Of a DNA stretch of 38,687 bases, positions 16,489 through 27,440 are shown piece after piece. Position numbers and translations under genes: made by a program. The stretch is from Eubacteriaceae bacterium (GTDB taxonomy: Bacteria > Bacillota > Clostridia > Eubacteriales > Eubacteriaceae), in contig JAAYJS010000022.1 in the NCBI GenBank assembly GCA_012522805.1, forward strand, positions 1 to 38,687. The letters run 5' to 3'. The stretch's first letter is position 1; each line of letters opens with the position of its first letter. The notes beneath the pieces are model-generated. The model worked only from the letters and a program-made list of their open reading frames with translations. It made no database searches and was not told where the DNA came from.

Positions 16489-17757
16489 TTATTCTTCTTC
16501 AACTGCGATATCCGCGATGTCTTTTCTGTAGAAAGCTTGATCGAAATTGATTTTTTTCAGTTCTCTGTAAACGGTCCGTTGCGCTTGTGCAAAGTCGTCG
16601 GCCTTGGCGGTCACACATAGGACACGTCCTCCGTCGGTGACCAGTTGATCACCTACCCGTTTCGTTCCGGCATGAAACACAATCGCCTCTTCAACCTGGT
16701 CCGTACCGGTAATTTCCTTGCCTTTTTGGTACGCATCGGGGTAGCCTCCGGAAGCCATCACCACAGAGACGGTTTTTTGTTCGCTCCATTGAAGGGCAAC
16801 ATCTTTTAAGCGCTCTTCAATGCACGCCTCCATAATATCCAGTAAATCCGTCTCCAGTCGAGGCAACACACTCTGGGTTTCGGGGTCGCCCAAACGCACG
16901 TTAAACTCTAAAACTTTTGGCACGCCTTTGTCGATCATCAATCCGATAAACAAGATCCCTTTATAGTTTAAACCGTCGGCTTTAAAGCCCTCCACAATCG
17001 GTGTTAGGATGGTTTCTTCGATGGTTTGGCATAGTTTGTCGTCTTTCATTAATAGGTTTGGCGAGTAGGTGCCCATACCACCGGTATTTAAGCCTAAATC
17101 GCCGTCTAAGGCTCTTTTATAATCTTGAGCACTCTCCATTGGTAAAATGGTATGCCCGTCTACAAAGCACAGTAAAGACGCTTCTCTACCGGTTAAAAAT
17201 TCTTCTACAACAATGGTCTCGGAAGCCTCGCCAAATTCGCCCGATAGCATAAGCCGATCGATGGCTTTCAGGGAGTCTTCTTTATTCTCCGTAATCAGAA
17301 CACCTTTGCCCGCCGCCAATCCGTCGGCTTTTAACACCATGGGGTAACCGAAGAGTCCCACATCTTTTTTCAGAGTGTCGGGATCTGTGTATTCTTTGTA
17401 CCCGGCTGTTGGAATGCCATGCCTTTTAAGAAATTCTTTAGTAAAAGCTTTGGAGCCTTCAAAACGAGCGCAGGCACGGTTCGGCCCAAAGACAGCTAAA
17501 TTTTCCTTTGCAAAAACATCGGATAACCCCAACACCAAAGGCAATTCGGGTCCAACCACCGTTAAGTCGACGGCATTTTCCTTTGCAAATGTTTTTAACC
17601 CTTGCAAGTCGTCCACGGCAATGTCAACACATTCGCACAACTCCGTCATTCCACCATTGCCCGGTGCCGCATAAAGTTTTTTAATTTTAGGGCTTTGCGC
17701 CAATTTCCAGGCGATGGCGTGTTCTCTACCTCCAGAGCCTACAATCAATACTTTCAT
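16489..17757 (-). CDS. purD: Phosphoribosylamine-glycine ligase (GAR synthetase)
   Basis: A 422-residue ATP-grasp enzyme catalysing step 2 of purine synthesis. MKVLIVGSGGREHAIAWKL is the family N-terminus; GPELPLVLGLSDVF, GIPTAGYKEY, KADGLAAGKGVLI and EFNVRLGDPETQ (metal-binding) follow. Two adjacent ATGs exist; 17757 has AGGAGG at 5 bases while 17760 has only 2, so the second is preferred. Last gene of the purine operon, 9 bases after purH. Confidence 0.95.
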   Translation of the reverse strand: MKVLIVGSGGREHAIAWKLAQSPKIKKLYAAPGNGGMTELCECVDIAVDDLQGLKTFAKENAVDLTVVGPELPLVLGLSDVFAKENLAVFGPNRACARFEGSKAFTKEFLKRHGIPTAGYKEYTDPDTLKKDVGLFGYPMVLKADGLAAGKGVLITENKEDSLKAIDRLMLSGEFGEASETIVVEEFLTGREASLLCFVDGHTILPMESAQDYKRALDGDLGLNTGGMGTYSPNLLMKDDKLCQTIEETILTPIVEGFKADGLNYKGILFIGLMIDKGVPKVLEFNVRLGDPETQSVLPRLETDLLDIMEACIEERLKDVALQWSEQKTVSVVMASGGYPDAYQKGKEITGTDQVEEAIVFHAGTKRVGDQLVTDGGRVLCVTAKADDFAQAQRTVYRELKKINFDQAFYRKDIADIAVEEE

Positions 17758-17766
17758 CATGACCTC

Positions 17767-19302
<1,536 letters not shown>

Positions 19303-19313
19303 TTTTACACCTT

Positions 19314-19928
19314 TCATGGGAGAATTTGCACCCTTCTCCCTTCTACTACTAACCGATCTTGACAAAATAAGGCAACCGCTTTCGGCAAGAGCCGATGCTC
19401 TAAGGCTAAAACCCGCTGTTGTACATCCTCCGGGGTATCATCGTCCTTTACCGATACGCATTCCTGCAAAATAATGGGGCCGCCGTCGCAAACAGCATTG
19501 ACAAAGTGAACGGTGGCACCGGTCACCTTAACGCCGTAATCCACCACCGCACGGTGTACATGCATCCCGTAATAGCCTTCTCCACAAAAAGAAGGGATTA
19601 ACGCCGGGTGTATGTTGATGATGCGATTAGGAAAGCTGTCGATGAACTCTTCCGTCAAAATACGCATAAAACCGGCTAAAATAACCCCATCGCATTGATA
19701 ATCCTGTAGTAACTCCACAATTTTAGCAAAGAACAACTTTTCGTTTTTAAACGCCTGCTCCGATACCGTCGCAGAGGGAATACCCGCCTGCTCTGCCCGC
19801 GTCAGTCCGTAAACATCGGCTTTATTGGAGACCACCAAGGCGATCTCGGCTGTGTCACCGTGTATGTTGTCGATCAACGCTTGCAGATTGGTACCGCCTC
19901 CGGAAATGAGTACTCCGATTTTTTTCAT
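19314..19928 (-). CDS. purN: Phosphoribosylglycinamide formyltransferase (GAR transformylase)
   Basis: A 204-residue formyl-THF-dependent transformylase. [20 protein letters not shown] begins the family, [12 protein letters not shown] and the active-site [10 protein letters not shown] give Asn-Ile-His, and [18 protein letters not shown] contributes the catalytic Asp. The loop after IPSF ([18 protein letters not shown]) is slightly longer than in E. coli. ATGA overlap with purM upstream; 11 bases to purH. Confidence 0.94.
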   Translation of the reverse strand: MKKIGVLISGGGTNLQALIDNIHGDTAEIALVVSNKADVYGLTRAEQAGIPSATVSEQAFKNEKLFFAKIVELLQDYQCDGVILAGFMRILTEEFIDSFPNRIINIHPALIPSFCGEGYYGMHVHRAVVDYGVKVTGATVHFVNAVCDGGPIILQECVSVKDDDTPEDVQQRVLALEHRLLPKAVALFCQDRLVVEGRRVQILP

Positions 19929-20953
19929 GAAATGACCAGTTCCTTTCCTTCGTATACCTGACCCAGAACGACGGGTACGGATCCCTTCGCTTTGAGCGCT
20001 TGGATCAATGCATCTACCTCTGTTTCAGGTAAGGCAGCGACTAAACCGATCCCCATATTAAAGGTCGCGAACATCGCTGCTTTGGAAATTTTTCCCAAGT
20101 TCATCAAGTAGTCAAAAATCGGCAATTTGGCAATGGCCTCGGATTGAATGGTCGCCGTAAGACCTTCCGGTAACATTCTCGGAATGTTCTCGTAAAATCC
20201 ACCGCCGGTAACGTGGCATAAACCTTTGATTTGAGATGGGACAATCAAATCCTTGATCTCTTTAACGTAAATGTTGGTCGGGGTCAGCAAAGCCTCGCCG
20301 ATGGTTTGGCCGAGTTCGTCAATATAGGTGTCGATTTTGACGTTGTGATCTTTAAATAAAATTTTGCGTATCAGTGAAAACCCGTTGGAATGCACACCAC
20401 TGGAGGGTAAGCCCACCAGCACATCTCCTTTTCGGATGTCCGCACCGGTCAAGAGTTGGCTTTTTTCGACGACGCCAACAGCAAAGCCCGCCAAGTCGTA
20501 TTCATCTTCGCCGTACATGTCCGGCATTTCCGCGGTTTCTCCGCCAATTAATGCCATCTCGCTCTGTACGCAACCTTCCGCAATGCCTTTGACGATCTGT
20601 GCAATTTTTTCCGGCTTGTTTTTGCCACAGGCAATGTAATCCAAGAAAAACAAGGGTGCGGCTCCTTGACATAAAATATCGTTGACGCACATGGCCACCG
20701 CATCGATACCGATGGTGTGATGGATGTCCATCATCATGGCGATCATTAATTTCGTGCCGACACCGTCCGTTCCGGAAATCAGTACCGGCTCCCGGTAACC
20801 TGCCGGCAAGGCGACTGCGCCTCCGAAACCTCCCAAGCCACTTAAAACATGTGGCGTTAAGGTTCGCTGCACATCTTCTTTCATTAAACGAACCGCTTCG
20901 TACCCGGCGTGATCATCCACACCGGCTTCTTTATAAGCATCTGTTTTTGACAT
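19925..20953 (-). CDS. purM: Phosphoribosylformylglycinamidine cyclo-ligase (AIR synthetase)
   Basis: A 342-residue enzyme of the AIRS superfamily. Motifs: SGTDGVGTKLMIAMMMD, GIDAVAMCVNDILCQGAAPLFFLDY and ALIGGETAEMPDMYGEDEYDLAGFAVGVVE are all characteristic. It closes the imidazole ring to form AIR from FGAM with ATP. 8 bases after purC; its stop overlaps the purN start by 4 bases. Confidence 0.95.
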   Translation of the reverse strand: MSKTDAYKEAGVDDHAGYEAVRLMKEDVQRTLTPHVLSGLGGFGGAVALPAGYREPVLISGTDGVGTKLMIAMMMDIHHTIGIDAVAMCVNDILCQGAAPLFFLDYIACGKNKPEKIAQIVKGIAEGCVQSEMALIGGETAEMPDMYGEDEYDLAGFAVGVVEKSQLLTGADIRKGDVLVGLPSSGVHSNGFSLIRKILFKDHNVKIDTYIDELGQTIGEALLTPTNIYVKEIKDLIVPSQIKGLCHVTGGGFYENIPRMLPEGLTATIQSEAIAKLPIFDYLMNLGKISKAAMFATFNMGIGLVAALPETEVDALIQALKAKGSVPVVLGQVYEGKELVIS

Positions 20954-20961
20954 AGAATCTC

Positions 20962-21669
20962 CTATTGGTCCACTCTTTTAAGCATTTCTTGATAAGCTTC
21001 TTCGATATTGCCCAAGTCCTGTCTAAAGCGATCTTTGTCCAATTTTGCACCCGTTTGAATATCCCAGAAACGGCAAGTGTCCGGGGAGATCTCATCCGCT
21101 AAGATGATCTCGCCGGCTGCGGTTTTGCCGAATTCCACCTTGAAATCTACCAATTGAATGCCCCGTTCTTTAAAGAATTCGATGAGCAACTCGTTGATGC
21201 GCAAAGTCATTTCGCGTATGGTGGCTATTTCCTCTCTGGTTGCCAATTTCATGGCGACGACGTGGTCGTCGTTGATGAGCGGATCGCCGTATTCGTCGTT
21301 TTTATAGCAAAATTCAAAGATGGGGGTTTCAAATTTTGTCCCTTCTTGAATGCCCAAACGCTTCGTGATGGAACCTGCAGCGGTATTTCTGATGATCACC
21401 TCTAAGGGGAAAATGGTAACCGCTTTGACCAATTGCTCCGTATCGCTCAAACGCTTAACCAGATGGGTCGCCACACCTTGTTCCTCTAACATTTTAAAAA
21501 TGGTGGTGGTCATCTTGTTGTTGATGACACCCTTCCCCACAATGGTGCCCTTTTTAGCGCCGTTGCCGGCGGTGGCATCGTCCTTATATTCGATGATAAA
21601 TAAATCCGTATCCTCGGTTCGATACACTTTTTTAGCCTTGCCTTCGTAGATCATGTCTAGCTTTTTCAT
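20962..21669 (-). CDS. purC: Phosphoribosylaminoimidazole-succinocarboxamide synthase
   Basis: A 235-residue SAICAR synthetase of bacterial length. MIYEGKAKKVYRTED, IEYKDDATAGNGAKKGTI and EVIIRNTAAGSITKRLG mark the ATP/CAIR site, LVDFKVEFGKTAAGEIILADEISPDTCR the Asp/metal region. It joins aspartate to CAIR. Lies 9 bases after purE in the operon. Confidence 0.95.
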   Translation of the reverse strand: MKKLDMIYEGKAKKVYRTEDTDLFIIEYKDDATAGNGAKKGTIVGKGVINNKMTTTIFKMLEEQGVATHLVKRLSDTEQLVKAVTIFPLEVIIRNTAAGSITKRLGIQEGTKFETPIFEFCYKNDEYGDPLINDDHVVAMKLATREEIATIREMTLRINELLIEFFKERGIQLVDFKVEFGKTAAGEIILADEISPDTCRFWDIQTGAKLDKDRFRQDLGNIEEAYQEMLKRVDQ

Positions 21670-21678
21670 ATTCGCTCC

Positions 21679-22170
21679 TTATTTTAGTAATTCGTGAACA
21701 CGTACGTTTTTCTCTTGAACTTCTTCGTTTAATCTTTGTTTATAAGCGATGAGTTCGTCTCTTAAGTCCGGATATTTCCCAGCAAGGATTTGCACCGCCA
21801 AGATCCCGGCATTTTCAGCACCGTTCACCGCCACCGTCGCCACCGGTACACCGGCCGGCATTTGTACAATGGATAGGAGCGAGTCCAGCCCTCCCTGAAA
21901 GGAGGTTTGAATCGGAATGCCGATGACCGGCAGGGTGGTAATGCCGGCAATGACACCGGGCAAGTGGGCCGCTTTACCTGCCGCACCGATAATCACTTCG
22001 ATGCCTCTGTCCATTGCGGTTTTTGCATACTGAAACAATTTGTCCGGGTTTCGGTGGGCGGAGATAACCTCCGCCTCGTAGTCCACCTTAAATTTTTCAA
22101 GAATAATCAAACATTTTTTTACAACATCAAAATCGGAATCACTTCCCATGATCACTGCTACTTTTGCCAT
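21679..22170 (-). CDS. purE: N5-carboxyaminoimidazole ribonucleotide mutase
   Basis: A 163-residue PurE. VAVIMGSDSDFDVVKK, VISAHRNPDKL, AAGKAAHLPGVIAGITTLPVIG and SLLSIVQMPAGVPVATV are the family blocks. SAHR and AHLPG point to the class I type, which normally works with PurK; no purK lies in this window. The variant AAGKAAHLPG (usual G-GGAAHLPG) is noted. 23 bases after purL. Confidence 0.94.
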   Translation of the reverse strand: MAKVAVIMGSDSDFDVVKKCLIILEKFKVDYEAEVISAHRNPDKLFQYAKTAMDRGIEVIIGAAGKAAHLPGVIAGITTLPVIGIPIQTSFQGGLDSLLSIVQMPAGVPVATVAVNGAENAGILAVQILAGKYPDLRDELIAYKQRLNEEVQEKNVRVHELLK

Positions 22171-22193
22171 GTTTTCTTCCTTTTTTATGATTT

Positions 22194-25100
22194 TTATTTG
22201 AAATAAGCAACACCGGCTTCAAAGATCTTTTGATCCTTTTCTCCGGGTACATTTTTATACAAATTATGACCGATTCTCTCAGAGTGCCCCATCTTGCCGA
22301 AAATGCGACCATCCTCAGAGGTAATCCCTTCTATTGCCCAGTCGGAGCCGTTGGGGTTATGGTTGCCGTCCATGGTCGGCAAACCCTTTAAATCCACATA
22401 TTGGGTTGCTATTTGTCCCTTTTCCGCCAATGCTTTTAATGTTTTTTCGTCCGCCATAAAGCGACCTTCCCCGTGGGAAACGGGTATGTGGTAAATTGTC
22501 TTCGTATCGGCATATGCCAGCCATGGCGACAGGTTGGATACTACTTTAGTCGCCGCAATGGTGGACACATGTCGATGGATTTTGTTATAGCTGAGGGTGG
22601 GCATACCGACTTCTAAATCCATAACCCGGCCATAGGGGACCAGCCCCAATTTAATTAAAGCTTGGAATCCGTTGCAAATTCCTAGCATTAAGCCGTCCCT
22701 ATTCTCCAAAAGATCTTGAACAGCATCCATGATTCTAGGATTTCTAAAAACCGTTGCGATGAATTTACCGGAACCTTCGGGTTGGTCGCCACCGCTGAAC
22801 CCTCCGGACAACATGATAATTTGGCTATCCTCAATGGCTTTGGCAATGTGCTCGATGGAATCGAGGATATCTCTCTCGTCGCGGTTTTTAAATAAAACGA
22901 TTTCCGGCTGCGCTCCTGCGCGGACAAATGCTTTGGCAGTTTCGACTTCACAATTGGTGCCCGGAAAAACAGGGATGATAACCCTTGGGGATCCCCGCTG
23001 AACACCGTAATAAGTCTTGATCTTTGGCGCTTGATAAAACAAGGTCGGTGCTACGGCTCCGTTCTCTTGCTTTTCAGGATACACATCTCTGAGCGGTGCT
23101 TCCCATCTTTCGATGAGGTCGTCCAGTTCCAAGGTCGTCTCACCATAGGTGAGGGTCGGTTGATCCACCGTTTTGGCGACGACTTGCCAATCCTCTTCAA
23201 TTTCTTTGGTTTCTAACAGAAGTCCGCCGGCTGTATCTTCGAAAAGCTGCGCTTCCGTCAAGTCTTCGCTGATCACCGTTCCAATTTTGTTGCCGAAACT
23301 CATTTTAAGTAAAGATTCAATCAGTCCAAAACGTCCCACTGCTTTCGCGGACAAGACTTTGCCCTCTGCCATGAGCGCTTCAACACGGTCGTACATGGCA
23401 ATGGTCTCGTCGTAATCGATGGTACCCTCGTCGTTTTTAACCAAGGGGAAAAAGCTGACGTAGGTGCCGCTACGCTTAAGCTCCGATGTGGTAACGCGGT
23501 CTGCCTCCGTAGGCGCTACAGCAAAGGAGATGATCGTAGGCGGCACGGAGAGATCCTCAAAGGTACCGAACATCGAGTCTTTACCGCCGATGGCAGGTGT
23601 GCCGAAAGCCAATTGTGCCTTTAGCCCACCCAACAATGCACCGAAGGGTTTGCCCCAACGGGTCGGGTCATTGCCCAAACGCTCAAAGTATTCCTGAAAA
23701 CTCAAACGGGCATCGCGGTGACGAGCCCCCATGGCGACCAATTTGGACAAAGATTCCGCCACTGCCATTTCGCCGCCTTTAAAGGGCATTTTTTCTGTTA
23801 AATCCGGGCGGTAACCATAGGTCATAACGGAGGCGGTGGTGGTGTCCCCGGTTTCCACCGGTAATTTAGCTGCCATACCGTCCTGTGGGGTTAAACCGTG
23901 TACGCCACCTAGGGGCATCGCCAAGGTTCCGGCGCCGATACTGGCATCAAAGCGTTCAATCAAACCTTTTTGACTGGCCACATTGATATCGCTCAGCAGC
24001 TCGTGAACGGCTGTTGTAAAATATTTCGGCTGTTCTGCTGTTGTTTCCACTGGAGTTGCAACATGAACGCGCGCAAATTGAGTCGCACCGTTGGTGTTGA
24101 GAAATTCTCGGGAAAGATTTAGAATTTCTTCTCCACGCCAAGTCATGACCAAGCGTCCGTCATCGGTTACTTCAGCAACCTCTGTGATTTCTAAGTTTTC
24201 AGTATGCCCCAGTTCGATGAATGCATCGACATTGTCCGAGCTGATGACCACGGCCATTCTTTCCTGAGATTCGGATAGGGCTAATTCCGTACCGTTTAAA
24301 CCTTCGTATTTTTTAGGAACGGCATCCAAGTCGATGCGTAGAGAATCCGCCAATTCGCCGATGGCAACGGAAACACCCCCGGCGCCGAAATCGTTACAGC
24401 GCTTGATCATACGGGCTACTTTTTCTTGTCTGAAAAAGCGTTGAATTTTTCTTTCTTCAACCGGGTTCCCTTTCTGAACTTCTGCACCGCTGGTATGGAT
24501 CGACTCTTCCGTATGTCCTTTAGATGAACCGGTGGCACCACCGATGCCGTCGCGCCCGGTTCGTCCACCCACTAATAAAATTCGGTCTCCGGCAGCCGGC
24601 ACACGGCGGTCGACATTCTTTCTAGGAGCCGCCGCAACAACGGCGCCCACTTCCATTCTCTTTGCTAAAAATCCGGGATGGTACACTTCCGCCACTTGTC
24701 CGGTGGCCAACCCGATTTGGTTCCCGTAGGAACTGTAACCTTGTGCCGCCTCAATGCAAATTTTGCGCTGGGGCAATTTGCCCGGAAGGGTTTCTTCGAT
24801 GGGTGTTCTGGGATCCCAGGCACCGGTTAGTCGCATGGCCTGATAAACGTAGGACCTTCCGGATAGTGGATCTCGGATGGCGCCGCCCAAACAGGTAGCG
24901 GCACCGCCAAAGGGTTCAATTTCTGTCGGGTGGTTGTGGGTTTCATTTTTAAACATCAGAAGCCAAGGCTCAATGACACCGTCGTGGTTCAGATCGATCT
25001 CGATGCTGCAGGCGTTGACTTCTTCCGATTCATCGATATTGGTGACAATACCGGATTCTTTTAAAGACTTCGCACCGATGGTGGCCAAGTCCATCAAGGT

Positions 25101-25907
25101 AACGGGCTTTTCTTCAATTTTGTCGCCGTATAATGCCACTCTTAAAGCCAAGTATTCGTAGAAAGCATCGCGAACGTCTTCGTTGCCTTCATCGAAGGTT
25201 GCATCCCGAAGTACCGTAGAGAAAGTCGTATGGCGGCAATGGTCCGACCAATAGGTGTCTATAACCTTGAGTTCCGTCTCGCTGGGATCCCGCTTTTCTT
25301 CGTCTCTAAAATAGGCTTGAACAAAAAGAAGATCCTGAAAACTCATGGCATAACCTGCATCGTGGCGATAGTCTTCGAGTTCTTTCTCAGTCCAATCGAT
25401 GAAACCGCACACATTGGGAATCGATTCGGGTTCTTCTACCTTTTCTTCCAATGTGCTCCGTTCTATCAGGTCTATCTGTCGGGAGTCAACAGGATTGATC
25501 GTATAACTAATAATTTTTTGAAGTTCTTTTTCGTTTAAATCTCCGGTAAGAGCAAGTATTTTTGTGACTTTAACAAGCGGTTTTTTTCCTGATAAAATCT
25601 GTACGCATTGCATGGCAAAATCCGCATGCTGATCGTACTGACCGGGTAAATACTCATAGGCGATGACCTTTTCCTTTTCGGAAAAATTCATGTGATCCTC
25701 TGTCACAAGGTCTACATTTGGTTCGGAAAAGATAGTCTGCTTCGCCTTTTGGTAAACCGACTCTTCAATTCCTTCTATTTCATACCTGTAAATCATTCGT
25801 ACGTTTTCTAGCTTTTGAATGTTCAGATTTTTCCGAAAGGTTTCCATAAGGTCCAAAGCCTCTGTGTTAAACCCTTTTCTTTTCTCAACAAACACTCTTT
25901 TGATCAC
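22194..25907 (-). CDS. purL: Phosphoribosylformylglycinamidine synthase, large single-chain type
   Basis: A 1237-residue FGAM synthase in which the PurS-like N-terminus (about 1-150), two AIRS-type halves (SDHCRHTTFS, FKNETHNHPTEIEPFGGAATC, GATGSSKGHTEES, FGAGGVSVAIGELAD, GGKDSMFGTFEDLSVPP) and a C-terminal glutamine amidotransferase (PVFPGTNCEVETAKAF, MLGICNGFQALIKLG with the nucleophilic Cys, SHGEGRF) are one chain. It converts FGAR to FGAM with glutamine and ATP. First gene of the operon; GTG start after GAGAGGT. A 9-base-arm inverted repeat sits 17 bases before the start. Confidence 0.96.
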   Translation of the reverse strand: MIKRVFVEKRKGFNTEALDLMETFRKNLNIQKLENVRMIYRYEIEGIEESVYQKAKQTIFSEPNVDLVTEDHMNFSEKEKVIAYEYLPGQYDQHADFAMQCVQILSGKKPLVKVTKILALTGDLNEKELQKIISYTINPVDSRQIDLIERSTLEEKVEEPESIPNVCGFIDWTEKELEDYRHDAGYAMSFQDLLFVQAYFRDEEKRDPSETELKVIDTYWSDHCRHTTFSTVLRDATFDEGNEDVRDAFYEYLALRVALYGDKIEEKPVTLMDLATIGAKSLKESGIVTNIDESEEVNACSIEIDLNHDGVIEPWLLMFKNETHNHPTEIEPFGGAATCLGGAIRDPLSGRSYVYQAMRLTGAWDPRTPIEETLPGKLPQRKICIEAAQGYSSYGNQIGLATGQVAEVYHPGFLAKRMEVGAVVAAAPRKNVDRRVPAAGDRILLVGGRTGRDGIGGATGSSKGHTEESIHTSGAEVQKGNPVEERKIQRFFRQEKVARMIKRCNDFGAGGVSVAIGELADSLRIDLDAVPKKYEGLNGTELALSESQERMAVVISSDNVDAFIELGHTENLEITEVAEVTDDGRLVMTWRGEEILNLSREFLNTNGATQFARVHVATPVETTAEQPKYFTTAVHELLSDINVASQKGLIERFDASIGAGTLAMPLGGVHGLTPQDGMAAKLPVETGDTTTASVMTYGYRPDLTEKMPFKGGEMAVAESLSKLVAMGARHRDARLSFQEYFERLGNDPTRWGKPFGALLGGLKAQLAFGTPAIGGKDSMFGTFEDLSVPPTIISFAVAPTEADRVTTSELKRSGTYVSFFPLVKNDEGTIDYDETIAMYDRVEALMAEGKVLSAKAVGRFGLIESLLKMSFGNKIGTVISEDLTEAQLFEDTAGGLLLETKEIEEDWQVVAKTVDQPTLTYGETTLELDDLIERWEAPLRDVYPEKQENGAVAPTLFYQAPKIKTYYGVQRGSPRVIIPVFPGTNCEVETAKAFVRAGAQPEIVLFKNRDERDILDSIEHIAKAIEDSQIIMLSGGFSGGDQPEGSGKFIATVFRNPRIMDAVQDLLENRDGLMLGICNGFQALIKLGLVPYGRVMDLEVGMPTLSYNKIHRHVSTIAATKVVSNLSPWLAYADTKTIYHIPVSHGEGRFMADEKTLKALAEKGQIATQYVDLKGLPTMDGNHNPNGSDWAIEGITSEDGRIFGKMGHSERIGHNLYKNVPGEKDQKIFEAGVAYFK

Positions 25908-25924
25908 TTTTATACCTCTCAGTC

Positions 25925-25946
25925 AACATATTACCAATAATATGTT
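25925..25946. promoter_or_regulatory. Inverted repeat (candidate operator or leader hairpin) before purL
   Basis: Perfect 9-base arms AACATATTA (25925-25933) and TAATATGTT (25938-25946) flank CCAA. It lies between the likely -10 and the purL RBS. It does not resemble the Bacillus PurBox or the E. coli PurR site. Confidence 0.6.
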
Positions 25947-25974
25947 ATCATTGTACACTAAAAATGCTTGCCAA
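25945..25974 (-). promoter_or_regulatory. Candidate promoter of purine operon
   Basis: TTGGCA (25969-25974), an 18-base spacer and TGATAA (25945-25950) on the minus strand. The -10 abuts the inverted repeat at 25925-25946. No guanine riboswitch-like leader is seen in the short 5' region. Confidence 0.5.
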
Positions 25975-26083
25975 TTCAATAGCACAGGCTTTACTCGATA
26001 AATAAATTGAACCGAAAAATATATGGGACTTATCTTAACGGTGAACGAAGATTTTAAGGAAATATGCAAAGAGAACACAGTTT

Positions 26084-26092
26084 TGCTATAAT
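26084..26092 (+). promoter_or_regulatory. Extended -10 promoter of MBL-fold gene
   Basis: TGCTATAAT contains a perfect TATAAT (26087-26092) with the TG extension, about 26 bases before the start codon at 26118. No clear -35. Confidence 0.55.
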
Positions 26093-26117
26093 GGTATAAA
26101 AATGTTTGGAGAAACTT

Positions 26118-26804
26118 ATGAAAATCATTTATTTACATCATAGCGGGTTTCTAATCGAATTGGAGGAATCTATTTTGGTGTTTGATGCGGTGACCCATAT
26201 CCAACCCCATCTCCTAAAAAAAGGGAAACACCATTACTTTTTTGTTACCCACAGCCATGGCGATCACTTTAGCCAAAGTGTGCTTTCCTATGGGAGCGAA
26301 TACACCTCCACCTATATTTTCAGCGATGATATTCCTGAAAAAGGCGGGAAAAACATTCGTTATGTTCAAGCCCATGAAAGCATCACGATTGACGATTTAG
26401 CCATTACCACCTTCGGTTCAACGGATTTAGGCGTATCCTTTATGGTAGAGACCGAAGGTAAAACGCTCTTTCACTCCGGGGATTTAAACTGGTGGGATTG
26501 GGACACCACCACTCGGCCCCATATTGACCCTGTCGCCGAAGAGAGGGATTTTAAAAAAGAAATTGCACGCGTTGTCGAGACCGGTAAAAAAATAGACGTG
26601 GCCTTTGTTCCGGTGGACTCTCGCTTGGAAGCCTCTGCTACCAAGGCAGCTGAGTATTTTTACAATCAACTGCAACCAAAAATCTTGATCCCCATGCATT
26701 TTTGGGAAGATTTTTCCATGGTGCAAAAAATTCAAGAAAAACTACCCCAAGGGGTTGTGCCGAGCTTTGAAGACCGCAATGCTGTGGTCGTCAATGAGGC
26801 GTAA
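26118..26804 (+). CDS. MBL-fold metallo-hydrolase
   Basis: A 228-residue metallo-beta-lactamase-fold protein of the UlaG-like group. It contains THSHGDHF (the HxHxDH metal motif, near residue 43), LFHSGDLNWWDWD with the third His and bridging Asp, and IPMHFWED near the C-terminus. The ATG at 26118 is preceded by TTGGAGAAACTT; an upstream in-frame TTG is not needed. Substrate unknown. It has its own promoter and terminator and is the only plus-strand gene in this part of the window. Confidence 0.82.
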   Translation: MKIIYLHHSGFLIELEESILVFDAVTHIQPHLLKKGKHHYFFVTHSHGDHFSQSVLSYGSEYTSTYIFSDDIPEKGGKNIRYVQAHESITIDDLAITTFGSTDLGVSFMVETEGKTLFHSGDLNWWDWDTTTRPHIDPVAEERDFKKEIARVVETGKKIDVAFVPVDSRLEASATKAAEYFYNQLQPKILIPMHFWEDFSMVQKIQEKLPQGVVPSFEDRNAVVVNEA

Positions 26805-26816
26805 ACAAATCATTTT

Positions 26817-26849
26817 AAAAGGTGTATCTGGTTCAGATACACCTTTTTT
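26817..26849 (+). terminator. Terminator of MBL-fold gene
   Basis: AAAGGTGTATCTG pairs perfectly with CAGATACACCTTT, followed by a run of six Ts on the plus strand. It starts 12 bases after the stop codon; the A-run may also end the convergent lipoprotein transcript. Confidence 0.88.
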
Positions 26850-26868
26850 ATATCAATTCGTTTGGATT

Positions 26869-27210
26869 TTATTTAAAACTGGTCGTTATGCCACTGGGAC
26901 GCCAATCGCCCTTATGATTTTCACTGAAAACCACCCGAACGCTTTCTTCTTCTGTCGGACCCGACCAAACATAAACTTCAACATCGTGCCCCTGTTCCTC
27001 AAAAAACTTCATACTGTCTTCGTCTTTTTCGCCTTTTATGCCGAAAGCTTTTTCAATCTCTTTCAAGCTCATACTATGCATATCGTCTTGAATCGCTTCG
27101 TAATCCGACTTTGTAACATGGCTTTTTTGCTTACTTCCACCACAAGCTGCCAAACAGATCAAAACGAACAACACCGACAGCACCAAGGCCAGTACTTTTT
27201 TGTGTTTCAT
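26869..27210 (-). CDS. Small lipoprotein, DUF3862/BamE-like fold
   Basis: A 113-residue secreted lipoprotein: basic start MKHKK, hydrophobic segment to residue 22 and lipobox LAAC with lipidated Cys23. The mature part has a helix (SDYEAIQDDMHSMSLKEIEKAFG) then strands (DVEVYVWSGPTEEESVRVVF), the pattern of DUF3862/SmpA-BamE-type small domains seen in Firmicute surface lipoproteins. Function unknown. The ATG follows a GAGGGAGC site. Family placement is by pattern only. Confidence 0.7.
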   Translation of the reverse strand: MKHKKVLALVLSVLFVLICLAACGGSKQKSHVTKSDYEAIQDDMHSMSLKEIEKAFGIKGEKDEDSMKFFEEQGHDVEVYVWSGPTEEESVRVVFSENHKGDWRPSGITTSFK

Positions 27211-27398
27211 ATTGCTCCCTCTCTTTGAACCTAGTTAAATCTCTGTACATGAAAACCGCAAAGCCGATTGTCATCAATGGATCTGCTCCCTCTTTGTGAT
27301 ATTGTTTAAAATCTGTAAGGAGCTTTTCTATTCATAGTATAACATCTTCAAAGATTGATTGCTATCGACAATGTCCACTCATCTTGGATGAACAATTT

Positions 27399-27431
27399 AA
27401 AAGAGCTTAGACCACATGGTACTAAGCTCTT
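27399..27431 (-). terminator. Terminator downstream of flavodoxin gene
   Basis: AAGAGCTTAG (27401-27410) pairs with CTAAGCTCTT (27422-27431); on the minus strand the stem ends in TTTTAAATT. It follows the scrap of transporter reading frame rather than the flavodoxin stop, so it may originally have belonged to the lost transporter gene. Confidence 0.65.
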
Positions 27432-27440
27432 GCTTTATGT

